NCBI GenBank assembly: GCA_003389325.1 | Contig: QQVE01000062.1 | Span: 1-64,000, forward strand | Source: Planctomycetota bacterium | Lineage (GTDB): Bacteria > Planctomycetota > Planctomycetia > Pirellulales > PALSA-1355 | Direction of reading: 5' to 3' | Length of the DNA: 64,000 bases | In this document: positions 1 to 8,373 of the stretch, piece by piece | Layout: the number at the start of each line of letters is the position of its first letter | Position numbering within the stretch: position 1 is the first letter of the stretch | Notes under the pieces: model-generated | Databases searched by the model: none | What the model was told of the DNA's origin: nothing | The model's input: only the letters and a program-made list of their open reading frames with translations | Program-made: the position numbers and the translations under genes

Positions 1-246
1 TGGGAGGACATCGATCCCCGCGGCGACTATTTCTCGGTGTATGTCGAGGGCCTGACCAACGCCTATCGCTGGACCGACCCCGAGGGGGCCTTCAAGCCGG
101 GCGACCCGCCGACCACGGGCCGGGAGTTCGAGCAGAAGAACCTGATGCTCAATTTCTGGCGGCCCGGCGACAAGTTCCGGGAAGACGAGCAGATGATCCG
201 TTACGGCATCCCCGGCAAGGTTGACTACAGTTGGGTTTACCGGTAG
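1..246 (+). CDS. C-terminal end of an uncharacterised protein (5' truncated by window edge)
   Basis: The window opens inside this frame, and only the last 81 residues are present before a TAG stop. The visible part is soluble and rich in Asp, Gly, Pro and aromatic residues (GDYFSVYVEGLTNAYRW, then NFWRPGDKF). It has no membrane segment and no motif I can assign. Codon use matches the neighbouring genes and the frame is open from base 1, so it is very probably real. It lies 121 bases upstream of rpmA on the same strand. I do not recognise the family; the usual rpmA neighbour, rplU (L21), does not resemble this sequence. Confidence 0.75.
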   Translation, partial: WEDIDPRGDYFSVYVEGLTNAYRWTDPEGAFKPGDPPTTGREFEQKNLMLNFWRPGDKFREDEQMIRYGIPGKVDYSWVYR

Positions 247-367
247 TTTTTAGGGTTCGCTCGTCTGGCGGCCGATACCAAGAATCTCCCCGGCGGGCCG
301 ATGCCGGGCGTGACCGCCGGCGATGCTGAAACGAGCGTACCCAACGCGTATACGAGAGATTGAGACC

Positions 368-616
368 ATGGCACATAAGAAGGGACAAGGCTCCAGCCGC
401 AACGGACGCGACTCCAATGCTCAACGCCGCGGCGTGAAGCGCTTCGGCGGCCAGCAGGTGCGGGCCGGCAACATTCTCGTCCGCCAGGTGGGCACCAAGT
501 TCCATGCCGGCCGCAACGTGGGCCAGGGCACCGACTACACGCTGTTCGCCCTGACCGACGGCGTCGTGGCATTCGATCGCAAGGGCCGCCGCGTCAACGT
601 CGATAGCGTGGCCTAA
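368..616 (+). CDS. rpmA: 50S ribosomal protein L27
   Basis: Bacterial ribosomal protein L27 (82 residues, the normal length), a large-subunit protein whose N-terminal tail reaches toward the peptidyl-transferase centre. The N-terminus AHKKGQGSSRNGRDSNAQR and the central RAGNILVRQVGTKFHAG match the family closely. The frame stays open upstream to an ATG at 323, but the family start is MAHKKG, so the ATG at 368 is chosen. No cleavable N-terminal extension of the Firmicutes type is present. It is followed by two hairpins and then obgE, the widespread rpmA-obg order. Confidence 0.98.
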   Translation: MAHKKGQGSSRNGRDSNAQRRGVKRFGGQQVRAGNILVRQVGTKFHAGRNVGQGTDYTLFALTDGVVAFDRKGRRVNVDSVA

Positions 617-623
617 CGTCTCG

Positions 624-650
624 CCTGGGCGACCCTTGGCTTCGCCCAGG
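624..650 (+). terminator. Stem-loop just downstream of rpmA
   Basis: Perfect 9-bp inverted repeat, CCTGGGCGA at 624-632 and TCGCCCAGG at 642-650, with a 9-base loop, starting 8 bases after the rpmA stop. There is no T-run behind it, so alone it is a weak terminator candidate; it may act with the second hairpin at 669-694 or stabilise the rpmA 3' end. Confidence 0.5.
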
Positions 651-668
651 AACTTGCGAAAACATCAG

Positions 669-694
669 GCCCAGGGAAACGCTCCCTGGGCTTT
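669..694 (+). terminator. Probable intrinsic terminator between rpmA and obgE
   Basis: GCCCAGGGA (669-677) pairs perfectly with TCCCTGGGC (683-691) around a 5-base loop, followed by TTT and then CCTATT. The short T-run makes it modest. It lies 23 bases before obgE, so it would separate rpmA from obgE or attenuate read-through. Confidence 0.6.
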
Positions 695-716
695 CCTATT
701 GCGCTAGCAGAAAAGC

Positions 717-1715
717 ATGTTTGTTGATTCGGTGCCCATTCAGGTCGAGGCGGGACGCGGCGGCGACGGCTGCATGAGCTTTCGCCGCGAAAAGTTCGTG
801 CCCCGCGGCGGGCCCGACGGCGGCGACGGCGGTCGCGGCGGCAACGTGATCATCCGCGCCACCGCCGGCGTCGATAGCCTGGCCGCGCTCTCGGGCCGTA
901 GGCATTGGAAGGCCGAAAACGGCACGCCCGGCGGCGGGTCGGGTTGCCACGGCCGCAACGGGCACGACCTGATCATCGAAGTGCCGCCCGGCACGCTGGT
1001 GATCGACAACGAACACGGCCACGTGCTCAAGGACCTGGCCGCTGCCGGCGAGAGCGTCATCGCGGCCCGCGGCGGCAAGGGCGGCAAAGGCAACATCCGC
1101 TTCAAGAGCGCCACCAACCGCGCTCCGCGCGAGTTCACGCCGGGCGGCGAGCCGGAGGCCCGCGCGCTGCTGTTGGAATTGAAGGTCATCGCCGACGTGG
1201 GCCTGATCGGCAAGCCGAACGCCGGCAAGAGCACGTTGCTGGCACGCCTGTCGCGGGCCCGGCCGCAGATCGCCGACTATCCGTTCACGACCAAGCAGCC
1301 GAACCTGGGCATCGTCGCGGCCGGCGCCGATCGATCGTTCGTACTGGCCGACATCCCGGGTCTGATCGAAGGCGCCCACTCCGGCGCGGGGCTGGGGCAC
1401 GAGTTTCTCAAGCACATTCAGCGCACCGGCATTCTGGTGCACCTGGTCGAGCCGGCACCGGTGGACGGCAGCGAGCCGTTGGCCAACTATCGGGTCGTGC
1501 GCGATGAATTGGAGCAGTATGATGAGAGCCTGGCCCGCCGGCCGGAGATCGTCGCGGTGAGCAAGGCCGAGTTGCCCGAGGCTGATCAGGCTCGCGAGGC
1601 CCTCTCGCAAGAGATCGGCATCGACGTGCTGGCGATTTCGGCGGTGACCGGCGCGGGCCTCGACCGACTGTTGCACGCGATCGTGGCCGCGCTCGATGCG
1701 CGCGGGGACGCGTGA
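717..1715 (+). CDS. obgE: Obg/CgtA family ribosome-associated GTPase
   Basis: Obg-family GTPase (332 residues) acting in 50S subunit assembly and stress signalling. The N-terminal Obg fold (about 1-158) carries its glycine-rich stretches (GGDGGRGGNV, GGKGGKGN). The G domain follows: G1 GKPNAGKST at about 165, G3 DIPGLIEGA at about 212 and a G5-like ISAVTGAG near 305. The guanine-specificity motif G4, usually NKxD, reads SKAE at about 282-285. There is no C-terminal OCT extension, which is optional in the family. The ATG at 717 gives the standard Obg N-terminus. The frame ends 43 bases before the coaX start used here, consistent with co-transcription. Confidence 0.95.
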   Translation: MFVDSVPIQVEAGRGGDGCMSFRREKFVPRGGPDGGDGGRGGNVIIRATAGVDSLAALSGRRHWKAENGTPGGGSGCHGRNGHDLIIEVPPGTLVIDNEHGHVLKDLAAAGESVIAARGGKGGKGNIRFKSATNRAPREFTPGGEPEARALLLELKVIADVGLIGKPNAGKSTLLARLSRARPQIADYPFTTKQPNLGIVAAGADRSFVLADIPGLIEGAHSGAGLGHEFLKHIQRTGILVHLVEPAPVDGSEPLANYRVVRDELEQYDESLARRPEIVAVSKAELPEADQAREALSQEIGIDVLAISAVTGAGLDRLLHAIVAALDARGDA

Positions 1716-1758
1716 CTTTGGCCCCATTGCTCGCATCCGCCAGGCGTTTCGATCGTCT

Positions 1759-2550
1759 ATGACCGCCCCCACCGCCTCACCCTTGGTCGTCGTCGACATC
1801 GGCAACACGCGGCTCAAGCTGGGCGTGTTCGAGGGGCCCTCTGGCACTCCGCTGCCGCTACCCAAGGGGACGCTGTCGATCGCGCACGATTGGCAGGCCG
1901 CCGAGGTCGACGCGTTTCTGCCGCATCCCGTGCCCCACTACCGCTGGGTGATCTGCAGCGTCAATCGCCCGGCGTGCGCGCGGCTCGTCGACTGGTTGCG
2001 CAAGCGCGGTGCCGAGCACGTCTGGGAGATGGAGTACACCGACCTGCGCGTCACGGCCGACGTCGAGCGACCCGACTACGTGGGCATCGATCGGCTGGCC
2101 AACGTCGTGGCCGTCAACCGCATCCGGCCGGCGAGCGAGCCTGCCATCATCGTCGATATGGGCACGGCTCTGAAAGTCGACCTGGTGTCGGCCACCGGCT
2201 CGTTTGCCGGCGGCACGATCGCGCCGGGCCTGGAAATGAGCGCCCGGGCGCTGCATGAGTACACCGACCTGCTTCCGCTCATCGAGGTTACCGAGCCGGA
2301 AACCGCGCTGGGCAAGTCGACGGTCGAGGCGATGCTCTCGGGCCTTTATTGGGGCGCGATCGGCGCGGTGCGCGAGTTGGCCGAGCGGATTGTGCCCGCA
2401 GGATCCGACCCCGAGATCATCCTCACCGGCGGAACGGGAACCCTGTTTGCCGGGGCCCTCGAGAGCCATAGCGCCCGGCCGCCGCAATTCGTGCCGCACC
2501 TGACACTGGCCGGGATTGCCATTGCCGCCGGTGCCGGGGAAACCGCGTGA
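1759..2550 (+). CDS. coaX: Type III pantothenate kinase
   Basis: CoaX-type pantothenate kinase (263 residues, the usual size), first step of coenzyme A synthesis: ATP-dependent phosphorylation of pantothenate. The ASKHA-fold motifs are visible: VVVDIGNTRLKLG near the N-terminus (phosphate 1), VGIDRLANVVAVN in the middle, IIVDMGTALKVD (phosphate 2) and GGTIAPGL after it. The frame is open upstream to 1696 and overlaps obgE, but the ATG at 1759 places the DIGNT motif at the usual distance from the N-terminus. The stop overlaps the GTG of the next gene (GTGA), indicating translational coupling. Confidence 0.94.
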   Translation: MTAPTASPLVVVDIGNTRLKLGVFEGPSGTPLPLPKGTLSIAHDWQAAEVDAFLPHPVPHYRWVICSVNRPACARLVDWLRKRGAEHVWEMEYTDLRVTADVERPDYVGIDRLANVVAVNRIRPASEPAIIVDMGTALKVDLVSATGSFAGGTIAPGLEMSARALHEYTDLLPLIEVTEPETALGKSTVEAMLSGLYWGAIGAVRELAERIVPAGSDPEIILTGGTGTLFAGALESHSARPPQFVPHLTLAGIAIAAGAGETA

Positions 2551-3692
2551 CCTCGCCCGCTGAGACCCGCGTGGTGCTGCTGACGGGCACCGGACGTGCC
2601 GCGGTGGCCACGCTGCGCGTCGAAGGCCCGCAGGCCGTGCGAGTCGTCGACGGGCTGTTTCATTCGGCCAGCGGCCAGCCCCTGGAAAAACAGCCCGAGG
2701 GGCGCGTGCTGTACGGGCGTTGGCGGGATGCCGACGAGGGCGAGGAGGTTGTGGTCTGCCGCCGCGAAGATGGGGCCGTGGAGATTCATTGCCACGGCGG
2801 CGCGGCGGCGTCGGCCGCCATTCGCGATGCGCTCGTCGAGCGGGGCTGCCGGGCCGTCGACTGGCGCCAGTGGGTACGCGATTCGGTGAGCGATCCCCTG
2901 CGGGCCGAGGCTCAACTGGCCCTGGCCAGCGCCCCGACCGAACGCGCGGCGTTGATCCTGCTCGATCAGTTGCAGGGAGCTTTGGGCCGTGCGGTGGATA
3001 CTGTCATCGCGTCGCTTTCCGCGGGGGACGCGGCGTCGGCGGATGCGCGGCTCGAACGACTGCTCGGGTGGGCGGCCCTGGGATGTCATCTGACCGAGCC
3101 GTGGAAGGTGGTGCTGGCCGGGCGTCCCAACGCCGGTAAGAGCAGCCTGATCAACGCGCTGGTGGGATACGAGCGGGCGATCGTGCACGACATGCCCGGC
3201 ACCACGCGCGACGTGGTCACGGCCGCGGCGGCGGTAGCCGGCTGGCCGATCGAGCTGGCCGACACGGCCGGGCTGCGCGAGAGCGAGGCGGCGCTCGAAG
3301 CGGAGGGCATCGAGCGGGCGCAACGTGAGGCCCAGTCGGCCGATCTCGTGCTGCTGGTGGTCGATCGCAGCCGGCCATTGGAGCCCGAAGACGAAGCGCT
3401 GGCCAGCGCTTTCCCGGCGGCTCTGCGCGTCTGGAACAAGTGCGACCTGCCGGCCGCGTCCGGACGCTGCGATGAGGGTATCGAGGTCAGCGCGCTTACG
3501 GGCGATCGTGTCGATGAGCTGATCGCCGCCATCGCCGGGCGGCTGGTGCCGACGGCGCCGGACGAGGGCGAGGCGATTCCGTTCACGCCCGATCAGGTCG
3601 AGGTGCTCACCGCGGCGCGCGAGAAGCTGGCCTGCAGGGACGTGCCGGCCGCGATGGCGTTGCTGGCAACGTTGCGGCCAGCTAGCAAGTGA
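2547..3692 (+). CDS. MnmE-like (TrmE superfamily) GTPase lacking the C-terminal CxGK motif
   Basis: A 381-residue protein with the MnmE layout: a short N-terminal domain, a helical domain interrupted by a complete G domain, then a helical tail. G motifs: GRPNAGKSSL at about 192, MPGTTRD, DTAGLRE, NKCD at about 297 and a SAL element. True MnmE (about 450 residues) modifies the tRNA wobble uridine with MnmG and ends in a CxGK motif whose Cys is essential. This protein is shorter and ends in a Lys/Ser tail without that motif, so it is better read as a divergent paralogue. The GTG start overlaps the coaX stop by 4 bases, so it is in the obgE-coaX transcription unit. Confidence 0.85.
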   Translation: MTSPAETRVVLLTGTGRAAVATLRVEGPQAVRVVDGLFHSASGQPLEKQPEGRVLYGRWRDADEGEEVVVCRREDGAVEIHCHGGAAASAAIRDALVERGCRAVDWRQWVRDSVSDPLRAEAQLALASAPTERAALILLDQLQGALGRAVDTVIASLSAGDAASADARLERLLGWAALGCHLTEPWKVVLAGRPNAGKSSLINALVGYERAIVHDMPGTTRDVVTAAAAVAGWPIELADTAGLRESEAALEAEGIERAQREAQSADLVLLVVDRSRPLEPEDEALASAFPAALRVWNKCDLPAASGRCDEGIEVSALTGDRVDELIAAIAGRLVPTAPDEGEAIPFTPDQVEVLTAAREKLACRDVPAAMALLATLRPASK

Positions 3693-3859
3693 GCGTTCCA
3701 CCAGCACTGCTGGCCTAGACGCCGTCGCCCGGGTTCGTCATACTTCGCCCCCAATTTTCCGCGCTCGGCGGTCGCGGGTGCGCGGGCTGTTCCGCGCTCT
3801 CGTACGACGCAGTTCCCGCGCTGCCGGGCCAAGCGATGTGGTTCAGGGAGGAACCCGTC

Positions 3860-6022
3860 ATGCGCTGCAGCATGCCGCGAGCAGGGTTAACAATCGCGAT
3901 CGCGATGATCGTGGGCGCGCAGGCGCCGATGATCGTTCCGGCAGTGGCCGTCGACATCGTCGAGGCAACCGGGCCTGAGGACGAGCCCGGCGAGGAATCG
4001 CCGCCTGAGCCACTCGAAGATCCTTACGCCGATCCGGAACCACCGGCCGACGACGAAGCGGAAGACGCTCCAGCGAGTCTCGACGACCCGCCGGCCACCG
4101 TCAGCGACGACGAGGACGAAGAAACCGAGTCGGAGGCGCCGGATGACTCGCCCGCGACGGCCAGCGACGAGCCTCAGCCGCTCGAGAAGTTGCCGGTGGT
4201 CGAGCCCAAGGACCCGTCGCAGGAAGATGGAGTGCCCTCGGCCGTGATCAGCGACGAGGTGCCGCATGGCAAGCCGGCCAAACTGCCCTCGGCGCCCGAG
4301 GGCCCGGCGCCGCTGAAGAACCCGGCGGAAACCAAGGTTCGTCCCAAGCTCGACCCTTCGACGCTCGACGGCGTTCATCCCGGCACGACCACGCGCGCCG
4401 AGCTACACGAGCACTGGGGCAAGCCCGACCGCATGATGCGGGTGGCCGGCGGCGTCCGCGAGTTGTACGAGTTTCAGAAGCTGGGGCGCGTGCAGGCCAC
4501 GATTGTCGAGAACGTGGTCGACTCGCTGATGGTGCGCGTGGCCCGGCCCTTGCCGGCCGAAGCGCTGGCCGGCCGGCTGGCCCTGACAGACGTCGAGCCG
4601 GTCGAAGTCTACAACCCGTACGGGCAGCACCTGGGAACGGCGTATCCCGAGCGCGGCGTGCTGTTTGCCTTCGTGCCGGGTTCGCGCCCGCCGCGCGTGT
4701 TTCAAGTGGTGATCGAGGCCATCGATGCCCCGCCGTTTCTGTCGCGAGCCGAGGCGCTATTGCCCGAGCACACGGCCGATGCCCTGGCCGACGTCGAAGT
4801 GGCGCTCAAGCTGGCTCCCGACCATCCGCAGGCGCATCACCTGGCCGCCGAAATCGCCCTGGCCGAGGGGAAGCTCGACGACGCGCTCAAAAGCGCCCAG
4901 CATGCCGCCGACCTCGCCCCGCGCGAGATGTCGCACCGGCTGCTCGTCGCCCGGATCCTTGCTGCGGCCGGAGACTATCCGCAGGCAATCTCGCGCGTGC
5001 GCGACGTGATCGATCAGCCGGACGTCGACGATCTGAGCGTGGCCAAAGCGTACTGCCAATGGGGCGACTACCTGGCGCGTAGCGCCGAGCGTGACTTCAC
5101 CGGCGCAATCGAGCGCCACCAGCAGGCGATCAAGCTGGCCGAGCCCTTGGCGAATCATCGACAGCGCTCCGTGCGGCGCGAGGCCAAGGAGTTGCTGCTG
5201 GATGCCCACCTGGCCGTGGCCTACGACGTCGGCTGGGGCCATTGGCAGCAGAAGGACGTGGTCGTGCCGAAGTGGATCTCCCGGGCGATGCTCTATGCCG
5301 AGGACCTGTTCCGTCACGAACAGGCCGACGCCAACGTGCGGCTGCGGATCTACATGGGTGCCGTGGCGGCGCTCTCCGGCGTCGAGACGCCTCCGGATGC
5401 CAGCCAATGGATCGGCGGCCTGCGCCAACTCGGCCGCACGATGTACGAAGAGGCCACCGATGCCACGTATCGCGCGGGGCTGTGCTGGAAGCTGGCTTGT
5501 GCCCTGACCGATGCGGTGGAGATCGAGCTAGCGCGCCACGAAGCCGACGAGGCGCTGGCGCTGGGCGAAATGGCGCAAACGCTATTTGCCGAGAGCCAGC
5601 CGGTGTCGGGCGACTTGCCGATGCACAACTACCGCCGTGGATACTCTGCTTATCGCATGGGCGTCGTCCACGCCGTCGAGCGCGACGACCACGTGCGGGC
5701 GGTCGAATGGTTCAATCGGGCCACGCCGCTGTTGGAGCGGCCCGTGCCGGCCGCCTCAATCGATGCCGGCACGCAGGGCGAGGCTTTCGTGAGCATGGCA
5801 GTGTCCTATTGGAGCCAGAGCAACAGTCGCGAGGCCCTGCGGCTGACCAATCAGGGACTGAAGCTGATGGAGCAGGCCGTCACCGACGGGTCGATGGAAG
5901 CGGCGGCCCTGGCGATTCCCTACGGCAACTTGGCCGCCATGCACGAGGAGCTCGGCGATCCGGAACAGGCCAAGTGGTGTGCCGAACTGGCCGCCCGCTA
6001 CGAAGACTCCGCCACGAAATAA
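3860..6022 (+). CDS. Exported TPR protein with an acidic Pro/Glu-rich N-terminal region
   Basis: A 720-residue protein. The ATG at 3860 is chosen over 3836 because AGGGAGGA lies 7 bases upstream of it and because it begins a signal-peptide-like segment (about 1-32). A low-complexity acidic stretch rich in Asp, Glu, Pro and Ser follows (about 35-165). Residues about 170-300 resemble an SmpA/OmlA-like fold (GVHPGTTTRAELHEHWGKPD). The rest is helical tetratricopeptide-type repeats, for example LKLAPDHPQAHHLAAEIALAE. TPR arrays bind partner proteins; the partner here is unknown. It stands alone, 167 bases after the GTPase gene. Envelope or periplasmic location is inferred from the leader. Confidence 0.8.
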   Translation: MRCSMPRAGLTIAIAMIVGAQAPMIVPAVAVDIVEATGPEDEPGEESPPEPLEDPYADPEPPADDEAEDAPASLDDPPATVSDDEDEETESEAPDDSPATASDEPQPLEKLPVVEPKDPSQEDGVPSAVISDEVPHGKPAKLPSAPEGPAPLKNPAETKVRPKLDPSTLDGVHPGTTTRAELHEHWGKPDRMMRVAGGVRELYEFQKLGRVQATIVENVVDSLMVRVARPLPAEALAGRLALTDVEPVEVYNPYGQHLGTAYPERGVLFAFVPGSRPPRVFQVVIEAIDAPPFLSRAEALLPEHTADALADVEVALKLAPDHPQAHHLAAEIALAEGKLDDALKSAQHAADLAPREMSHRLLVARILAAAGDYPQAISRVRDVIDQPDVDDLSVAKAYCQWGDYLARSAERDFTGAIERHQQAIKLAEPLANHRQRSVRREAKELLLDAHLAVAYDVGWGHWQQKDVVVPKWISRAMLYAEDLFRHEQADANVRLRIYMGAVAALSGVETPPDASQWIGGLRQLGRTMYEEATDATYRAGLCWKLACALTDAVEIELARHEADEALALGEMAQTLFAESQPVSGDLPMHNYRRGYSAYRMGVVHAVERDDHVRAVEWFNRATPLLERPVPAASIDAGTQGEAFVSMAVSYWSQSNSREALRLTNQGLKLMEQAVTDGSMEAAALAIPYGNLAAMHEELGDPEQAKWCAELAARYEDSATK

Positions 6023-6199
6023 GCTCGCTTGCCCGCTCTCGAGCGCAAGGCGTTCGACAGGCGGCATCTGCCGCCGCGGAGTCCCGCGGCGTGACGCCCG
6101 AGGCGCCGGTGGGAACCAACTCCCCGGTTTGCACGGCGGACAGCCCGGCCTAGAATTCCCCGGACGGTCGCCGTGTTCGTGAACGCTGGGAGGAAATCC

Positions 6200-6682
6200 A
6201 TGCTCGGGCGGATCTTGCTGCTGTTGATCTTGCTGCCCGCGATCGAGATCGTGTTTCTGGTCTGGGTGGCCAGCAAGACCTCGGTATTGCTCGTGCTGCT
6301 GATGCTGGTGGGGGCGGGCCTGCTGGGCGCGTTTCTGGCGCGGCAGCAGGGCCTGCGGACCATGCAGCGCATTTCGAATGAGGTCAGCGCCGGCCGCATG
6401 CCCGGCGACGCCATGATCGACGGTGTGCTGGTCTCGCTCGCCGCCGTGCTGCTGATTCTTCCCGGGTTCCTCAGCGACGTGGTGGCGCTGTTGCTGTTGT
6501 TCCCGCCGTCGCGGTCCTGGCTCAAGTCGGTGGCCCGGGGACGAATTCGAGCGCGCATCATGACCAGCTACAACGGCCAGGTGCATACGTTCGACAGCGC
6601 TGCCGGCGGTCGATCGTCGGCTCGGGACGAGATCATCGACGTGAAGGTGATCGAGAGCCCCCCGCGCGAAATCGGCTCCTAG
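6200..6682 (+). CDS. fxsA: FxsA family membrane protein
   Basis: A 160-residue membrane protein of the FxsA family, named for suppression of F-plasmid exclusion of phage T7 in E. coli; its own cellular role is unclear. Hydrophobic segments at about 4-27, 28-46 and 75-100 carry family motifs (LPAIEIVFLVWVA, GAGLLGAFLARQQG, LILPGFLSD), followed by a cytoplasmic tail. GGGAGGA 6 bases before the ATG at 6200 fixes this start; the frame runs upstream to a GTG at 6173 without an SD. It is close to the preceding TPR gene (177 bases) but probably separate. Confidence 0.9.
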   Translation: MLGRILLLLILLPAIEIVFLVWVASKTSVLLVLLMLVGAGLLGAFLARQQGLRTMQRISNEVSAGRMPGDAMIDGVLVSLAAVLLILPGFLSDVVALLLLFPPSRSWLKSVARGRIRARIMTSYNGQVHTFDSAAGGRSSARDEIIDVKVIESPPREIGS

Positions 6683-6800
6683 CCGCGGCACCTCTTTGGC
6701 CCGAGCCGATCCGTGCTATGTTTAGAGCGCGGTACGGAAGAGCGTCTCGCTCTCGATCGAGTGGCGCTTTCGTGCAAGCGGCTTCAGCCAAGGACGCTCC

Positions 6801-8306
6801 ATGAAACTCACGCCGGGCGACGCGCACGACCAGGAACTGCTGGCCCAGGCGTACCCGGGCGACTGGGTGAATCCTACTCCGGACGGCCGCTACAACCTGG
6901 TGGCCATCGGCGGCGGCACGGCCGGACTCGTGGCCGCGGTGGGGGCCGCGGGGCTTGGGGCCAAGGTGGCGCTGGTCGAGCGGCGGCTGTTGGGAGGCGA
7001 TTGCCTCAACTTCGGCTGCGTGCCCAGCAAGGCCTTTCTGCGCGGTGCGCATGCTGCGCACGCCGTGACCCTGGCCGGCGATTTCGGGTACGCGACAGCG
7101 GCTCGCGGCGCGATCGATTTCGCGGCCGTGATGGAGCGGATGCGCAAGCTGCGTTCGCAGATCAGCCATCACGACTCGGCCGCGCGGCTCAAATCGCTGG
7201 GCGTCGACGTGTTTCTCGGCGAAGCCCGCTTCATCTCGCCGACGAGCCTGGAGGTCGACGCAGCGCGGCTCGAGTTTCGCCGCGCCGTGGTGGCAACCGG
7301 CACACGACCCGTCGAGCCCAACGTCCCCGGCCTGGCCGAGTTGGGCTACCTGACAAATGAAACCGTCTTCGCGCTCGCCGAGCGTCCGCGCACGCTGATC
7401 GTACTGGGGGCGGGCCCCATCGGCTGCGAACTGGCCCAGGCCTTCGGGCGCTTGGGGAGTGAAGTGCACCTGGTCAACGACGTCGACCGGCTGCTGCCGA
7501 AGGAGGATCCCTCGGCCGCCGAAGTGGTGCGCCAGACCCTGGCCGATGAGGGCATTCACCTGCACCTGGGTTGGACGGCCCAGCGCGCCGAGCGCTTGGG
7601 GGCAGGCAAATCGCTGGTCATCGCTCGCGGCAGCCAGCAGGAAGTGCTCATCGGCGACGAGATTCTCGTGGCCATCGGGCGGAGGCCGGTCGTCGACGGG
7701 CTCGCACTGCCGGCCGCCGAAGTGCAAGTCAACGACGGCGGCGTGATCGTCAACGATTTCTTGCAGACCACGAACCGCCGCATCTATGCCGCGGGCGACG
7801 TGTGTACGCCGGTCCGCTTTACGCACGCGGCCGACGCCATGTCCCGGCTCGTGCTGCAGAATGCCCTCTTCATGGGGCGCAAACGATTCAGCAAGCTGAA
7901 CATCCCGCGCACCACGTTCACCGATCCTCAACTGGCGCACGTGGGGCTGACACCTGCCGAGGCCGAGCGGCAGCACGTGGCGATCGACAGCTACCGGGTG
8001 GAACTGGCCGACGTCGATCGTGCGATTCTCGACGGCGAGACTGCCGGTTTCGGCGTCGTGCATACGCGCAAGGGCAGCGGGCGGATCGTGGGCGGCACGA
8101 TCGTGGCCGCGCAGGCCGGGGAGATGATCGGCGAATTGACCCTCGCTTTGGACCGCAAGCTTTCGCTCTCGCACCTGGCCGGCACGATCCATTGCTACCC
8201 GACGCAGGTCGAGGTGCTCAAGCACATCGCCGATCAGTATCAGAGAACCCGCCTGACGCCCCGCGTGGCCCGGCTGTTTCAAACCTGGCTGGCCTGGCGG
8301 CGCTAA
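6801..8306 (+). CDS. Mercuric reductase-like FAD-dependent disulfide oxidoreductase
   Basis: A 501-residue class I pyridine nucleotide-disulfide oxidoreductase. FAD-binding GGGTAGLVAA near residue 36, redox disulfide GGDCLNFGCVPSK near 70, NAD(P)-binding GAGPIGCELAQAFG near 205, second FAD motif AAGDV near 330, and a dimerisation domain ending in HCYPTQVEV. The last differs from the HxHPTxxE catalytic His-Glu signature of lipoamide dehydrogenase and related enzymes but keeps one His and Pro-Thr. Database labels for such proteins are often mercuric reductase, but there is no N-terminal heavy-metal domain and no C-terminal Cys-Cys pair, and no mer genes are nearby, so mercury as substrate is unlikely. 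The substrate is unknown. Confidence 0.85.
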   Translation: MKLTPGDAHDQELLAQAYPGDWVNPTPDGRYNLVAIGGGTAGLVAAVGAAGLGAKVALVERRLLGGDCLNFGCVPSKAFLRGAHAAHAVTLAGDFGYATAARGAIDFAAVMERMRKLRSQISHHDSAARLKSLGVDVFLGEARFISPTSLEVDAARLEFRRAVVATGTRPVEPNVPGLAELGYLTNETVFALAERPRTLIVLGAGPIGCELAQAFGRLGSEVHLVNDVDRLLPKEDPSAAEVVRQTLADEGIHLHLGWTAQRAERLGAGKSLVIARGSQQEVLIGDEILVAIGRRPVVDGLALPAAEVQVNDGGVIVNDFLQTTNRRIYAAGDVCTPVRFTHAADAMSRLVLQNALFMGRKRFSKLNIPRTTFTDPQLAHVGLTPAEAERQHVAIDSYRVELADVDRAILDGETAGFGVVHTRKGSGRIVGGTIVAAQAGEMIGELTLALDRKLSLSHLAGTIHCYPTQVEVLKHIADQYQRTRLTPRVARLFQTWLAWRR

Positions 8307-8328
8307 GGGCGAGAACGCCGCAAAGGCA

Positions 8329-8347
8329 TGCTCGCGAGGCGCGAGCA
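8329..8347. terminator. Hairpin between two convergent genes
   Basis: TGCTCGCG (8329-8336) and CGCGAGCA (8340-8347) form a perfect 8-bp stem around AGG. It lies between the stops of the flavoprotein gene (+) and sufS (-). It is symmetric, so it could serve both strands, but neither side has a T-run. Confidence 0.4.
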
Positions 8348-8373
8348 CGGCACCCGAGCCACGCGAGACCTTC

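Noticed and set aside
6801..8306. Mercury resistance locus
   Set aside because: The flavoprotein has the disulfide motif but lacks the C-terminal Cys pair and the N-terminal metal domain, and no merR, merT or merP is near.
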